Part shown: positions 31,093 through 38,409 of the stretch, piece after piece
Layout of the letters: each line of letters begins with the position of its first letter
How positions within the stretch are numbered: position 1 is the stretch's first letter
NCBI GenBank assembly: GCA_016841185.1
Contig: JAENZQ010000021.1
Coordinates: forward strand, 1 to 61,383
Reading direction: 5' to 3'
DNA: 61,383 bases
From: Anaerovorax odorimutans
GTDB lineage: Bacteria > Bacillota > Clostridia > Peptostreptococcales > JAAYPU01
Made by a program: the position numbers and the translations under genes
The notes under the pieces: generated by a model
Database searches by the model: none
Told to the model about the DNA's origin: nothing
What the model saw: only the letters and a program-made list of their open reading frames with translations

Positions 31093-31320
31093 TTAAATGA
31101 TTTGATTTATTATTTAATATTTATGATTTATGATTTAAGATTTAAGATTATGATTTAGCTCTCAGCAAAATCTCGTCATTCATCTTAATTCTTAATTCTT
31201 AACTATTAGCGCTATTGTACGCAGAGGATAGCATTGGTTTCTTTCGCTCTTCACCTAAAATAATGTTTAATAACAAAATTTAGCTCCGGCAAAATCAACA
31301 TTCACCAATCACTAATTTAT
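31093..31320. repeat. Heptad element C, rplK leader region
   Basis: The nusG-rplK gap is filled by 7-bp-period units (TTATGAT, TTATGAT, TTAAGAT, TTAAGAT; then CTTAATT, CTTAATT, CTTAACT) and two imperfect hairpins of the GATTTAGC/GCAAAATC type (about 31155-31175 and 31275-31298). A non-heptad island of about 55 bases near 31205-31260 (with AGCGCTATTGTACGCAGAGG) lies between them. All of it would be in the rplK leader or nusG-rplK spacer. Confidence 0.65.
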
Positions 31321-31321
31321 G

Positions 31322-31840
31322 TTAAAGCTTATCTATCTGGTTGAATTCCAATTCTACGGGCGTTTCTCTTCCAAACATGGAAATCAATACTTTCAGGGTC
31401 TGTTTTTCCGGATTCACTTCTTCAATGGTTCCCATAAAGCTTTCAAAAGGCCCTGATATTACTTTTACGTTGTCTCCCGGTACCACATCCAACTCATAGG
31501 ATATTTTTTCTATCCCCATCTTTCTCACTTCATCGTCCGTTAAGGGGATCGGCTTTGAACCGGGGCCGACAAATCCTGTTACGCCCTGAGTATTACGAAT
31601 CACATACCATGATTCATCATTCATATGCATCTTTACAACCACATAACCGGGAAACATTTTACGGGTTTTTATCTTCTTTTGGCCGTTCTTCACTTCAATT
31701 CTGTCTTCAGTGGGCACGGCAATATCTAATATAACTTCCTGCATCCCTCTGTTTTCCACAATCTTTTCCAGATTAGCCTTTACTTTGTTTTCATGTCCCG
31801 AGTATGTATGTACCACATACCATTTTGCATTTTCAGACAT
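31322..31840 (-). CDS. nusG: Transcription elongation/antitermination factor NusG
   Basis: NusG binds RNA polymerase and couples it to ribosomes or modulates pausing. The 172 residues have the NGN domain (KWYVVHTYSGHENKVKANLE; MFPGYVVVKM) and a C-terminal KOW domain (VVPGDNVKVISGPFESFMGT). It follows secE, as in nearly all bacteria. Confidence 0.98.
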   Translation of the reverse strand: MSENAKWYVVHTYSGHENKVKANLEKIVENRGMQEVILDIAVPTEDRIEVKNGQKKIKTRKMFPGYVVVKMHMNDESWYVIRNTQGVTGFVGPGSKPIPLTDDEVRKMGIEKISYELDVVPGDNVKVISGPFESFMGTIEEVNPEKQTLKVLISMFGRETPVELEFNQIDKL

Positions 31841-31886
31841 ACATAAGGAGTAGAATCGAGTGATTCCACTCTTCCCTCCTTTTCAA

Positions 31887-32099
31887 CTAAAAATTTATAT
31901 CCAGAATGGCTTTAAGGGCACCGCTAAAAATTGAATCTACCAACCAAATACCCAATCCAAAAATAACACAGGTGAAAAGTACAACGCCTGTATAAGACAC
32001 CAAATCAGATCTGCTGGGCCAAATTACTTTTTTCATTTCGGATCTGACATTTTTGAGAAATTTAACGGGTTTTCCTCTGGATTCTGTTAACTTACTCAT
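31887..32099 (-). CDS. secE: Preprotein translocase subunit SecE
   Basis: SecE clamps the SecY channel. The 70 residues show the conserved amphipathic segment FLKNVRSEMKKVIWPSRSDL followed by a single membrane helix (YTGVVLFTCVIFGLGIWLV), the short Gram-positive form. It lies between rpmG and nusG. Confidence 0.97.
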   Translation of the reverse strand: MSKLTESRGKPVKFLKNVRSEMKKVIWPSRSDLVSYTGVVLFTCVIFGLGIWLVDSIFSGALKAILDINF

Positions 32100-32123
32100 T
32101 AAAACTCACTTCCTTAACAGAAA

Positions 32124-32273
32124 TTATTTTGTCTCCTTATGGAGCGTGTGTGTTTTGCAAAATCTGCAGTATTTCTTTAATTCGATACGATCGGGATCAT
32201 TCTTCTTATTTTTTGTCGTATTGTAATTCCTTTGTTTGCATTCTGTACATGCTAAGGTTACCCTTACTCTCAT
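32124..32273 (-). CDS. rpmG: 50S ribosomal protein L33
   Basis: A 49-codon gene beginning [20 protein letters not shown] and ending HTLHKETK. Cysteine pairs C9/C12 and C36/C39 (CRFC) mark the zinc-binding L33 type. AGGAGG precedes the ATG by about nine bases. Its place directly before secE-nusG is the standard Firmicute arrangement. Confidence 0.96.
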   Translation of the reverse strand: MRVRVTLACTECKQRNYNTTKNKKNDPDRIELKKYCRFCKTHTLHKETK

Positions 32274-32358
32274 TTTCTATACCTCCTAACAAAAATTCCT
32301 CTATATACAATGACATACTGTTCACTATTATATCATTTACTTTTAAGGGTACTTATAT

Positions 32359-32387
32359 AAGCTATCACAGATTTTTAAGCATGTCAA
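32359..32387 (-). promoter_or_regulatory. Candidate promoter for rpmG-secE-nusG
   Basis: TTGACA (32387-32382) and a weak TAGCTT (32364-32359) are 17 bases apart, just past the tuf terminator. A TATAAT lies 30 bases further downstream without a good -35. A promoter is expected here because of the strong terminator upstream, but the -10 assignment is uncertain. Confidence 0.45.
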
Positions 32388-32405
32388 TAAAAAAATACTC
32401 TTCCT

Positions 32406-32448
32406 AATAAAAATGAATAGCCGGTATTACCGGCTATTCATTTTTATT
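32406..32448. terminator. Bidirectional terminator after tuf copy 2
   Basis: A perfect 20-bp stem centred on ATAGCCGGT/ACCGGCTAT with a three-base loop, flanked by A and T runs on both sides. It lies 25 bases after the tuf stop and separates tRNA-Thr-tuf from rpmG-secE-nusG. Confidence 0.9.
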
Positions 32449-32473
32449 GATTCAGAGTTCTAAAACACTTTTG

Positions 32474-33667
32474 TTATTCAATAACAGATGTTACAACTCC
32501 GGAAGCAACCGTTCTTCCGCCTTCTCTTATGGCAAATCTTAAGCCTTCTTCCATTGCAATGGGTGTAATCAATTCGATGTCCATTTTAATGTGGTCGCCA
32601 GGCATACACATTTCCGTGCCTTCCGGTAATTTTACGGTTCCTGTAACGTCTGTCGTCCTGAAATAAAACTGCGGTCTGTATCCGTTAAAGAACGGTGTAT
32701 GCCGTCCGCCCTCTTCCTTTTTCAGTACATATACCTGGGCATTGAATTTTGTATGGGGTTTGATGGTCTTTGGTGCTGCAAGTACCTGGCCTCTTTCGAT
32801 TTCTGTTCTTTGTACACCTCTTAAAAGTACGCCTACATTGTCTCCGGCCTGTGCCTGATCCAACAGCTTTCTAAACATTTCTACCCCTGTTACAACTACT
32901 TTTCTTGCTTCATCCGTCAGCCCTACGATTTCTACTTCATCCTGTACTTTCAGTACGCCTCTGTCTACTTTTCCTGTTGCTACGGTTCCTCTTCCTGTAA
33001 TGGAGAATACATCTTCCACAGGCATCAGGAACGGTTTGTCCGTATCTCTTTCCGGTTCTGGTATATAGGAATCCACCGCTTCATAAAGCTCTATGATTTT
33101 ATCTCCCCATGGGCCTTCGGGATCATTCAATGCTTCAAGAGCAGATCCTCTGATTACAGGTGTATCGTCTCCGGGGAATTCATATTCATCAAGAAGCTCT
33201 CTTACTTCCATTTCTACCAAGTCTAATAATTCTTCATCATCTACCATGTCACATTTGTTCAGGAATACTACGATGTATGGAACACCTACCTGTCTGGATA
33301 ACAGAATATGTTCTCTTGTCTGAGGCATGGGGCCGTCTGTGGCCGCTACCACCATGATCGCACCATCCATCTGGGCGGCTCCTGTAATCATGTTCTTTAC
33401 ATAGTCCGCATGTCCCGGGCAGTCTACATGTGCATAGTGCCTGTTCGGTGTTTCATATTCTACGTGTGCTGTAGATATGGTGATACCTCTTTCTTTTTCT
33501 TCCGGTGCTTTGTCGATTTCATCAAATGCGATTGCGTTTCCAAGTCCGTATCTTAAGTGTAATGTTTTTGTTATCGCTGCTGTCAGTGTTGTTTTGCCGT
33601 GGTCTACATGTCCTATTGTTCCAATGTTTACATGGGGTTTGTTTCTTTCAAATTTTGCTTTTCCCAT
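32474..33667 (-). CDS. tuf: Elongation factor Tu, copy 2
   Basis: Same 397-residue EF-Tu as copy 1, with [18 protein letters not shown] and NKCD. It forms a unit with tRNA-Thr (53 bases upstream) and is closed by a 20-bp terminator hairpin. In B. subtilis this position, between sigH and rpmG, has no tuf. Identity with copy 1 starts at the shared spacer and ribosome-binding site AGGAGGATTAAAAA and ends a few bases past the stop, beyond which the flanks are unrelated. Confidence 0.98.
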   Translation of the reverse strand: MGKAKFERNKPHVNIGTIGHVDHGKTTLTAAITKTLHLRYGLGNAIAFDEIDKAPEEKERGITISTAHVEYETPNRHYAHVDCPGHADYVKNMITGAAQMDGAIMVVAATDGPMPQTREHILLSRQVGVPYIVVFLNKCDMVDDEELLDLVEMEVRELLDEYEFPGDDTPVIRGSALEALNDPEGPWGDKIIELYEAVDSYIPEPERDTDKPFLMPVEDVFSITGRGTVATGKVDRGVLKVQDEVEIVGLTDEARKVVVTGVEMFRKLLDQAQAGDNVGVLLRGVQRTEIERGQVLAAPKTIKPHTKFNAQVYVLKKEEGGRHTPFFNGYRPQFYFRTTDVTGTVKLPEGTEMCMPGDHIKMDIELITPIAMEEGLRFAIREGGRTVASGVVTSVIE

Positions 33668-33719
33668 TTTTTAATCCTCCTTAGCAAAATAAATGAAAAA
33701 AAATATACAATATATTAAT

Positions 33720-33796
33720 TGGAGCCCATGAGCGGATTCGAACCGCCGATCTCCGCCTTACCAAGGCGACGCTCTAACCTGCTGAGCCACATGGGC
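33720..33796 (-). tRNA. tRNA-Thr (GGT)
   Basis: A complete cloverleaf on the minus strand: acceptor GCCCATG pairs with CATGGGC, D arm GCTCAGCAGGTTAGAGC, anticodon loop TTGGTAA giving GGT (threonine), T arm with GGTTCGAATCC. The discriminator is T and CCA is encoded (33722-33720). It is presumably co-transcribed with tuf, a tRNA-tuf linkage seen in several bacterial groups. Confidence 0.96.
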
Positions 33797-33810
33797 ATTA
33801 AGTCGATCCC

Positions 33811-33845
33811 GGCTTTTTAAACATAAAAAACGGCTTTAAAAAGCC
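33811..33845 (-). promoter_or_regulatory. Two mutually exclusive hairpins ahead of tRNA-Thr
   Basis: On the minus strand GGCTTTTTAAAGCC folds into a short stem followed by GTTTTTTATG, a terminator shape (for sigH or as an attenuator). The same GGCTTTTT (33845-33838) can instead pair with a downstream AAAAAGCC (33818-33811), an 8-bp stem with a 19-base loop that would disrupt the terminator. It lies only about 20 bases past the predicted start point of the tRNA-Thr-tuf promoter. Confidence 0.6.
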
Positions 33846-33871
33846 AGAAACCTGTATATTTATCGCTACTT

Positions 33872-33900
33872 ATTGTACTATTAACCACAAATCCTGTCAA
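33872..33900 (-). promoter_or_regulatory. Strong sigma-A promoter for tRNA-Thr-tuf
   Basis: TTGACA (33900-33895), 17 bases, TACAAT (33877-33872) on the minus strand. It lies about 50 bases past the sigH stop and about 75 bases ahead of the tRNA, as expected for a highly expressed stable-RNA/EF-Tu unit. Confidence 0.85.
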
Positions 33901-33951
33901 CAATAAATATATACTGCCCATCATAGTATTTTTAAACAATTTTTAGAAATT

Positions 33952-34602
33952 TCAGTATCTGCGATTCTCCACATAGGCCTCGAGTTTTCTCTTAACGCGC
34001 TGAAGTGCATTATCAATGGATTTTATAGGTTTGTCCATATTCTCGGCAATTTCCTGATAAGATTTACCCAGCAGGTATTCTCTCAAAACTTTCCATTCCA
34101 GTTTACTTAAAGAACCGGCAACTTTTGATTCTATGTAATCGATCTCTTCTTTAAAAACAATAATGGTCTCCGGATCAGTTACTTTTTCCGAGGAAAGCAT
34201 GTCCATCAAGGTTCTCTCCGAATTTTCTTCATAAATGGGTTTGCTTAATGATACATAAGAATTTAAAGGAATATGTTTTTGCCGTGTGGCGCTTTTAATG
34301 GCTGTTATAATTTGCCGGGTGATACACATTTCAGCAAAGGCTTTAAAGGTTGCCAGCCTGGATTCGTCAAAATCCCTTATGGCTTTGAAAAGTCCAATCA
34401 TTCCTTCCTGTATGATATCTTCTCTATCTGCACCGATGAGAAAATATGCTTTTGCTTTGTTTTTAACAAATTTTTTATATTTCTGAATCAGTGATTCTTC
34501 TGCATAAACGTTGCCTTGCCTTGCAAATTTAACAATCTCTTCGTCCTTGAATTCGGTATAATCGATTAATTCATCCCTTACAAAAGATATGGTTTGGTCC
34601 AC
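33952..34602 (-). CDS. sigH: RNA polymerase sigma-H factor
   Basis: Sigma-H directs transition-state and early sporulation genes. The product has region 2 (GADREDIIQEGMIGLFKAIR) and a region 4 helix-turn-helix (LLGKSYQEIAENMDKPIKSI). I prefer the GTG at 34602, six to seven bases after GGAGGG, giving 216 residues; an ATG two codons earlier abuts that site and a further ATG at 34629 has no site. It lies after rae1 and before rpmG-secE, as in B. subtilis. Tandem Spo0A boxes lie just upstream. Confidence 0.94.
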   Translation of the reverse strand: MDQTISFVRDELIDYTEFKDEEIVKFARQGNVYAEESLIQKYKKFVKNKAKAYFLIGADREDIIQEGMIGLFKAIRDFDESRLATFKAFAEMCITRQIITAIKSATRQKHIPLNSYVSLSKPIYEENSERTLMDMLSSEKVTDPETIIVFKEEIDYIESKVAGSLSKLEWKVLREYLLGKSYQEIAENMDKPIKSIDNALQRVKRKLEAYVENRRY

Positions 34603-34648
34603 CCTCATCCCTCCTGAAATTCTCACCATTATTTCATTCTATTCATTT

Positions 34649-34665
34649 TGTCGAAATTTGTCGAA
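34649..34665 (+). promoter_or_regulatory. Tandem Spo0A boxes upstream of sigH
   Basis: TGTCGAA occurs twice on the plus strand (34649-34655 and 34659-34665), each in the context TTTGTCGAAA, exactly 10 bp apart. This matches the 0A-box consensus and the one-turn spacing bound by Spo0A dimers. The pair lies 47-63 bases ahead of the sigH start, downstream of the promoter at 34697-34725 and just upstream of a possible TAGAAT -10 at 34641-34636. Confidence 0.75.
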
Positions 34666-34696
34666 AACGCTCAAACCCATTGCAATAAGTATATTT

Positions 34697-34725
34697 ATTA
34701 TACCTTAAGGTCCTATAATCGTCAA
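34697..34725 (-). promoter_or_regulatory. Sigma-A promoter for sigH
   Basis: TTGACG (34725-34720), 17 bases, TATAAT (34702-34697) on the minus strand. The -35 overlaps the stop codon of rae1. Transcription would start near 34690, placing the Spo0A boxes about 25-40 bases downstream of the start, a repressing position if they are bound. Confidence 0.8.
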
Positions 34726-35252
34726 TGATTATTCTTCTCCTTTCTCCATTCCTCTAACTTTTTTACAATTTTTTTATCAATTCTGTCACTTAAAACATAC
34801 CTGGAACTGTTAATTGCCTCTGTTTTCTTGACAATTCTCTTGATATTATCTTGAATTTCAATGAGAAGCTCCCTTGCTGAAAGTCGGGATGCACCGCTTC
34901 CCATCACCACTTGCTGCTCAGCCCAATCCGAAGTTGCAACTCTTACTTCATTCAGTCTTTTCTTAGCTAATTCGGAAGCTTTCATTTCTATAAAAGAATC
35001 AGCCGTTTGATTTTCTTTCGTATAAACAACATGAATTCCTTTCACATTTAATTTTCTATCATTCTCGCTTTTGACCTGATGTGCGTCAAAAATAACCCAG
35101 ATATCCTGACCCGTAAAAACCTTATAGTCTACAAGCATGTGGACCAGTTGATCCCGCGCATCCTCCAATGAACTCTTTGCAAGCTCCTTCAATACCGGCC
35201 AGGCATTTATTATATTATATCCATCGATAAGGAGATACCGTTTCAATGACAT
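34722..35252 (-). CDS. rae1: NYN-domain ribosome-associated endoribonuclease (YacP/Rae1)
   Basis: The 176-residue product has a PIN-like NYN domain: LLIDGYNIINAWP, WVIFDAHQVKS, then ENQTADSFIEM and VRVATSDWAEQQVVMGSGAS, supplying the acidic active-site residues. In B. subtilis the orthologue Rae1 (YacP) cleaves mRNA in the ribosomal A site. Its place between rlmB and sigH is the conserved Firmicute context. The tail is lysine-rich (KKIVKKLEEWRKEKNNH). Confidence 0.9.
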   Translation of the reverse strand: MSLKRYLLIDGYNIINAWPVLKELAKSSLEDARDQLVHMLVDYKVFTGQDIWVIFDAHQVKSENDRKLNVKGIHVVYTKENQTADSFIEMKASELAKKRLNEVRVATSDWAEQQVVMGSGASRLSARELLIEIQDNIKRIVKKTEAINSSRYVLSDRIDKKIVKKLEEWRKEKNNH

Positions 35253-35257
35253 TCACC

Positions 35258-35420
35258 CTTTATTGGTTTATAGATTATAGATTATGGTTTATGGATTATA
35301 GTCTACGGATTGTCATAATTCCTAATATTATATCTTAATTAGCTCATTTTTGGTTTTGCCTTGCAAAACTTTCCTTAACTATTATCTGTTATCTGCTTAT
35401 CTACCTACTTATCTTGTCAA
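35258..35420. repeat. Heptad element D between rlmB and rae1
   Basis: 7-bp-period units TATAGAT, TATAGAT, TATGGTT, TATGGAT, TATAGTC, TACGGAT are followed by a hairpin GTTTTGC-CTT-GCAAAAC (35353-35369), then TTAACTA, TTATCTG, TTATCTG, CTTATCT up to the rlmB stop. The right half resembles the right half of element B. Confidence 0.7.
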
Positions 35421-36158
35421 TTATTTACTTTGGCTTCTTTGTCTCACAACTTCATACATGATAACTGCTGCGGCGGCTGAAGCGTTAAGAGATTCGATCT
35501 TTCCGTACATAGGAAGCTTCACTGCAAAATCACAAGTCTCTTTTATTAACCTGCTGATCCCTTTACCTTCACTTCCAATAACCAAAGCAATCTTTCCAGT
35601 CATATTTGAACTGAAAAGTTCATCTCCTTCCATATCTGCTGCTGCAATCCATACGCCTAAATCTTTTAACTTTTGAATGGTTTGAACAATATTTGATACT
35701 CTGACAACAGGAACATACTCGACGGCTCCGGCAGAAGCTTTGACCGCCGCAGATGTAAGTCCTGCAGCGTTCCTTTTGGGAATAATGACTCCATGTGAGC
35801 CGGCAGCATCTGCAGTTCTAATAATCGCTCCTAAATTGTGAGGGTCTTCTATCCCGTCCAATATAATGATAAATAAGTCTTCTTTCTTTGCCTGAGCTTT
35901 AAAAACAATGTCTTCCAGCTCTGAATACTCATACGCTGAAGCATACGCCATTACACCCTGATGGGCCCCTGTTGCAGCTTGCCTGTCAAGGAATTGCTTT
36001 TCCACATATTGAACAGGGATTCCCTTATCTTTTGCCATTGCAATAATTTTCTTTATAGATCCCTGATTCGCACCTTTCGCAACCAGTATCTTTTCTATTT
36101 CCCGCTCGGACTTCAACGCTTCCATAACGGGATTTCTACCTTCGATAATATCGCTCAT
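35421..36158 (-). CDS. rlmB: 23S rRNA (guanosine-2'-O)-methyltransferase RlmB
   Basis: A SpoU/TrmH-family (SPOUT) enzyme that methylates a conserved guanosine in the 23S rRNA peptidyl-transferase region. The 245 residues have the N-terminal substrate-binding domain (IIEGRNPVMEALKSEREIEK) and the three SpoU motifs: NLGAIIRTADAAG, ALVIGSEGKGISRL and LPMYGKIESLNASAAAAVIM. It is the usual neighbour of mrnC and rae1, here separated from mrnC by thyA-folA. Confidence 0.93.
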   Translation of the reverse strand: MSDIIEGRNPVMEALKSEREIEKILVAKGANQGSIKKIIAMAKDKGIPVQYVEKQFLDRQAATGAHQGVMAYASAYEYSELEDIVFKAQAKKEDLFIIILDGIEDPHNLGAIIRTADAAGSHGVIIPKRNAAGLTSAAVKASAGAVEYVPVVRVSNIVQTIQKLKDLGVWIAAADMEGDELFSSNMTGKIALVIGSEGKGISRLIKETCDFAVKLPMYGKIESLNASAAAAVIMYEVVRQRSQSK

Positions 36159-36182
36159 TAATTAGTTAGTCTCCTTTGTAAA

Positions 36183-36460
36183 GATAGATTATGGATTATA
36201 GTTTATGCATTATGAATTAAATTAGAGATTAGAGGCAGTAATAAGATAATAGATAAAAGATAATAGATAACAGTTGTGGTGAGAAATTTTCTAAAGAAAA
36301 TTTCTACCATAAATCTTAAATCTCAAATCTTATTTTCTTTTATGTCATTGCGAGCACAGCGAAGCACTCTCGTATTTATATGCGATTTTGTTTAGCAAAA
36401 TTTCCATAATCTATACTCTATAATCTATACTCTAATTATCTCTTATCTGCCTTTAATCTG
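36183..36460. repeat. Heptad element E between folA and rlmB
   Basis: 7-bp-period runs: GATTATG, GATTATA, GTTTATG, CATTATG; ATTAGAG twice; ATAATAG, ATAAAAG, ATAATAG, ATAACAG; then the hairpin AGAAATTTTC-TAAA-GAAAATTTCT (36282-36305); then AAATCTT, AAATCTC, AAATCTT; after an ATTGCGAG repeat and a second hairpin (ATTTTG/CAAAAT, about 36391) come ATAATCT, ATACTCT, ATAATCT, ATACTCT. The segment 36215-36325 is a clear inverted homologue of element G near 41.2 kb. No gene is seen. Confidence 0.75.
36344..36371. repeat. Dispersed 'GTCATTGCGAGC' repeat, copy 1
   Basis: GTCATTGCGAGCACAGCGAA continuing GCACTCTC. This belongs to the widespread family of short intergenic repeats with the core ATTGCGAGC-GCGAAGC seen in many bacterial genomes. 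It is inserted inside heptad element E. A second copy, inverted, is at 37.98 kb. Confidence 0.65.
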
Positions 36461-36980
36461 TCACCTGTATCCTGTTCTGCCTTTTTGGTTTCTCATTGAT
36501 ATATTTTGTGAATTTAAATGAAATATCATTATATTTTTTTTCTTCGCTTTGCCAAATCTGTTTCCAGCCATTTTGCCTGTCTAAATCTGCAAAGTGTTTA
36601 TCTGCCTCGTAATTATTTTCTATTTTTGTGACATAGCATTCCGAACAGTAAGGTAAAAGTTGAGAATAGACGGATTCTCCTCCTATTACAAAAACTTCTT
36701 CTTCGTTATACTTGTTCGTTTCTTGAAACAATTCTTTTAATGAATGAGATACTATCATATTTTTATTATCGTCATAACGCCTGTTTTTAGTTAATACTAT
36801 ATTGGTTCTGTCTTTCAGAGGTTTCTTTCCAGGCAAAGATTCCAAAGTTTCTCTTCCCATAATAATGATTTTGCCTAAAGTTTTCTCTTTGAAAAATTTC
36901 ATATCCTCGGGAATACGCTCTAACAGCTGCCCTTTATAACCGATTCCCCAATCTAAATCTACAGCTACAATCGCTTTCAT
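36453..36980 (-). CDS. folA: Dihydrofolate reductase
   Basis: Reduces dihydrofolate to tetrahydrofolate with NADPH. The 175 residues open MKAIVAVDLDWGIGYKGQLL and contain MGRETLESLPGKKPL and VFVIGGESVYSQLLPYCSEC, the standard cofactor- and substrate-binding motifs. The ATG at 36980 lies six bases after GAGGAGG; a further ATG overlaps the thyA stop but lies within that site. It is coupled directly behind thyA, whose product dihydrofolate it recycles. Confidence 0.95.
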   Translation of the reverse strand: MKAIVAVDLDWGIGYKGQLLERIPEDMKFFKEKTLGKIIIMGRETLESLPGKKPLKDRTNIVLTKNRRYDDNKNMIVSHSLKELFQETNKYNEEEVFVIGGESVYSQLLPYCSECYVTKIENNYEADKHFADLDRQNGWKQIWQSEEKKYNDISFKFTKYINEKPKRQNRIQVTD

Positions 36981-36991
36981 GTTCTGCCTCC

Positions 36992-37822
36992 TCATATTGC
37001 AACAGGAATTCTTTTGATTTGTTCACCGCTTTGATAGTCTTCTAAGAAAAAGTCGTCCACTTTAAAATCATAAAAATCTTTAACTTCAGAATTTATTTGC
37101 AGCTTCGGTGCAGGATAAGGTTTTCTTTCAATAAGTTCCTTAATCAACGGAATATGCCTGTCATAGATGTGTGCATCTGCTATGACATGAATGAATTCGC
37201 CTGCCTCAAGGCCGCTCACTTGAGCAAACATATGTACTAAAACAGCATATTGACAAACATTCCAGTTATTTGCTACCAAAGTATCCTGGGAGCGCTGGTT
37301 TAGAATAGCATTCAATTTCCTGCCTGTTACATTAAAAGTCATACTGTAAGCACAGGGATACAACTGCATTTCATGTAAATCGCTGTGATTATAGATATTG
37401 GTCATAATCCTCCTGCTGTATGGATTATGCTTTAAATCGTACAGTACTCTGTCTACCTGATCAAATTCTCCTTCCGGGTATTTATGCTTTATGCCTAATT
37501 GATATCCGTACGCTTTGCCTATTGAGCCTTTCTCGTCCGCCCAACTGTCCCATATATGGCTGTTTAACTCATGAATATTATTGGATTTTTTCTGCCATAT
37601 CCAAAGAATTTCATCAACGGCTGCTTTAAGGTTAGTCGGTCTTAGAGTAAGAATGGGAAATTCCTCCGAAAGGTCATATCTATTTATCACTCCGAATTTT
37701 TTTATGGTATGCGCCGGAGTACCGTCTTCCCATCTTGCACGCACATTCTCACCCTCAGAAGAAAAGCCATTTTCCAGAATATCTTTGCACATGGAAATAA
37801 AAACATTATCTGCTCTGCTCAC
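36992..37822 (-). CDS. thyA: Thymidylate synthase ThyA (GTG start)
   Basis: Methylates dUMP to dTMP using methylenetetrahydrofolate. The 276 residues carry the catalytic cysteine in LYPCAYSMTFNV (near residue 156), the dUMP-binding LNQRSQDTLVANNWNVCQYA and HVIADAHIYDRHI. The start is a GTG at 37822 seven bases after GGAGG. The pair thyA-folA is inserted in the otherwise B. subtilis-like mrnC-rlmB interval. Confidence 0.96.
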   Translation of the reverse strand: MSRADNVFISMCKDILENGFSSEGENVRARWEDGTPAHTIKKFGVINRYDLSEEFPILTLRPTNLKAAVDEILWIWQKKSNNIHELNSHIWDSWADEKGSIGKAYGYQLGIKHKYPEGEFDQVDRVLYDLKHNPYSRRIMTNIYNHSDLHEMQLYPCAYSMTFNVTGRKLNAILNQRSQDTLVANNWNVCQYAVLVHMFAQVSGLEAGEFIHVIADAHIYDRHIPLIKELIERKPYPAPKLQINSEVKDFYDFKVDDFFLEDYQSGEQIKRIPVAI

Positions 37823-37847
37823 AGTAAAACCCTCCTTTTCGATTGAT

Positions 37848-37895
37848 GAACTAAGATTTATGATTAACGATGAGATTCTGCCCCTGTCAGAATCT
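37848..37895. repeat. Short heptad element F with hairpin
   Basis: AAGATTT, ATGATTA, ACGATGA units abut a perfect 9-bp hairpin GAGATTCTG/CAGAATCTC (37871-37895, seven-base loop) upstream of thyA. It has the same layout as the larger elements but a different arm sequence. Confidence 0.55.
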
Positions 37896-37976
37896 CTCCA
37901 ATTTTATTGAATACTGTAGGAACAGGGTTCCCCTTTAATGTGCATCTAATATTTCCTCAATCTTGAGTCTTTATTA

Positions 37977-38004
37977 GATCGCCACGCTCAGCTCGCGATG
38001 ACAC
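37977..38004. repeat. Dispersed 'GTCATTGCGAGC' repeat, copy 2 (inverted)
   Basis: Read on the minus strand this is GTGTCATCGCGAGCTGAGCG followed by TGGCGATC, a variant of the ATTGCGAGC-GCGTGGCAATC repeat type. It lies between thyA and the small anchored protein gene. Confidence 0.6.
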
Positions 38005-38025
38005 GGAAGTTTTGAAAGCCTTAGG

Positions 38026-38394
38026 TCAGATTTCTTTTGCCGTTACCGCAAATTGTTTAAAGGGAAAGATTCCCAAGAGATAGCCTCTCACCCGGGCTGT
38101 ATATCTTACATTAAGGATCTTATCGACTTCCTGCCCGGTTTTAGGATCTTTATAGATAATATTGGTCTTTTTCAGGTCATCTGCAACGAAAATATCAAAA
38201 ACCCGATAAGTAATGATATGATATTGCTGCAGTTTTCCATTATATTTTTCAGAAACGGAATATTCAACAAACGTTTTGAATTCCTGTTCTTCTTTCGAAA
38301 GATCTTTTACTTCATCAAAAAACAATGATTTACCTGCTAAAATCAATATCAGCACCAAAGTAACAATGAGCATGCTCTTTTCTCTTGGATTCAT
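38026..38394 (-). CDS. Small membrane-anchored protein, unknown
   Basis: I do not recognise this 122-residue protein. It starts MNPREKSMLIVTLVLILILA, a single hydrophobic segment (about residues 8-21) with positive charges before it, so it is probably an N-terminally anchored protein. The rest is soluble, with alternating hydrophobic residues suggesting beta strands (YHIITYRVFDIFVADDLKKT; VRYTARVRGYLLGIFPF). The gene follows mrnC by 15 bases, in the same operon as cysE-cysS-mrnC. The DUF4330-type layout, anchor plus small beta domain, is only a guess and I do not assign it. Confidence 0.75.
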   Translation of the reverse strand: MNPREKSMLIVTLVLILILAGKSLFFDEVKDLSKEEQEFKTFVEYSVSEKYNGKLQQYHIITYRVFDIFVADDLKKTNIIYKDPKTGQEVDKILNVRYTARVRGYLLGIFPFKQFAVTAKEI

Positions 38395-38409
38395 CCTTTG
38401 TATTCCCCC

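Noticed and set aside
36183-36460. CRISPR array
   Set aside because: The repeats are 7 bp with no spacers of 25-40 bp between identical repeats, and no cas genes are present.
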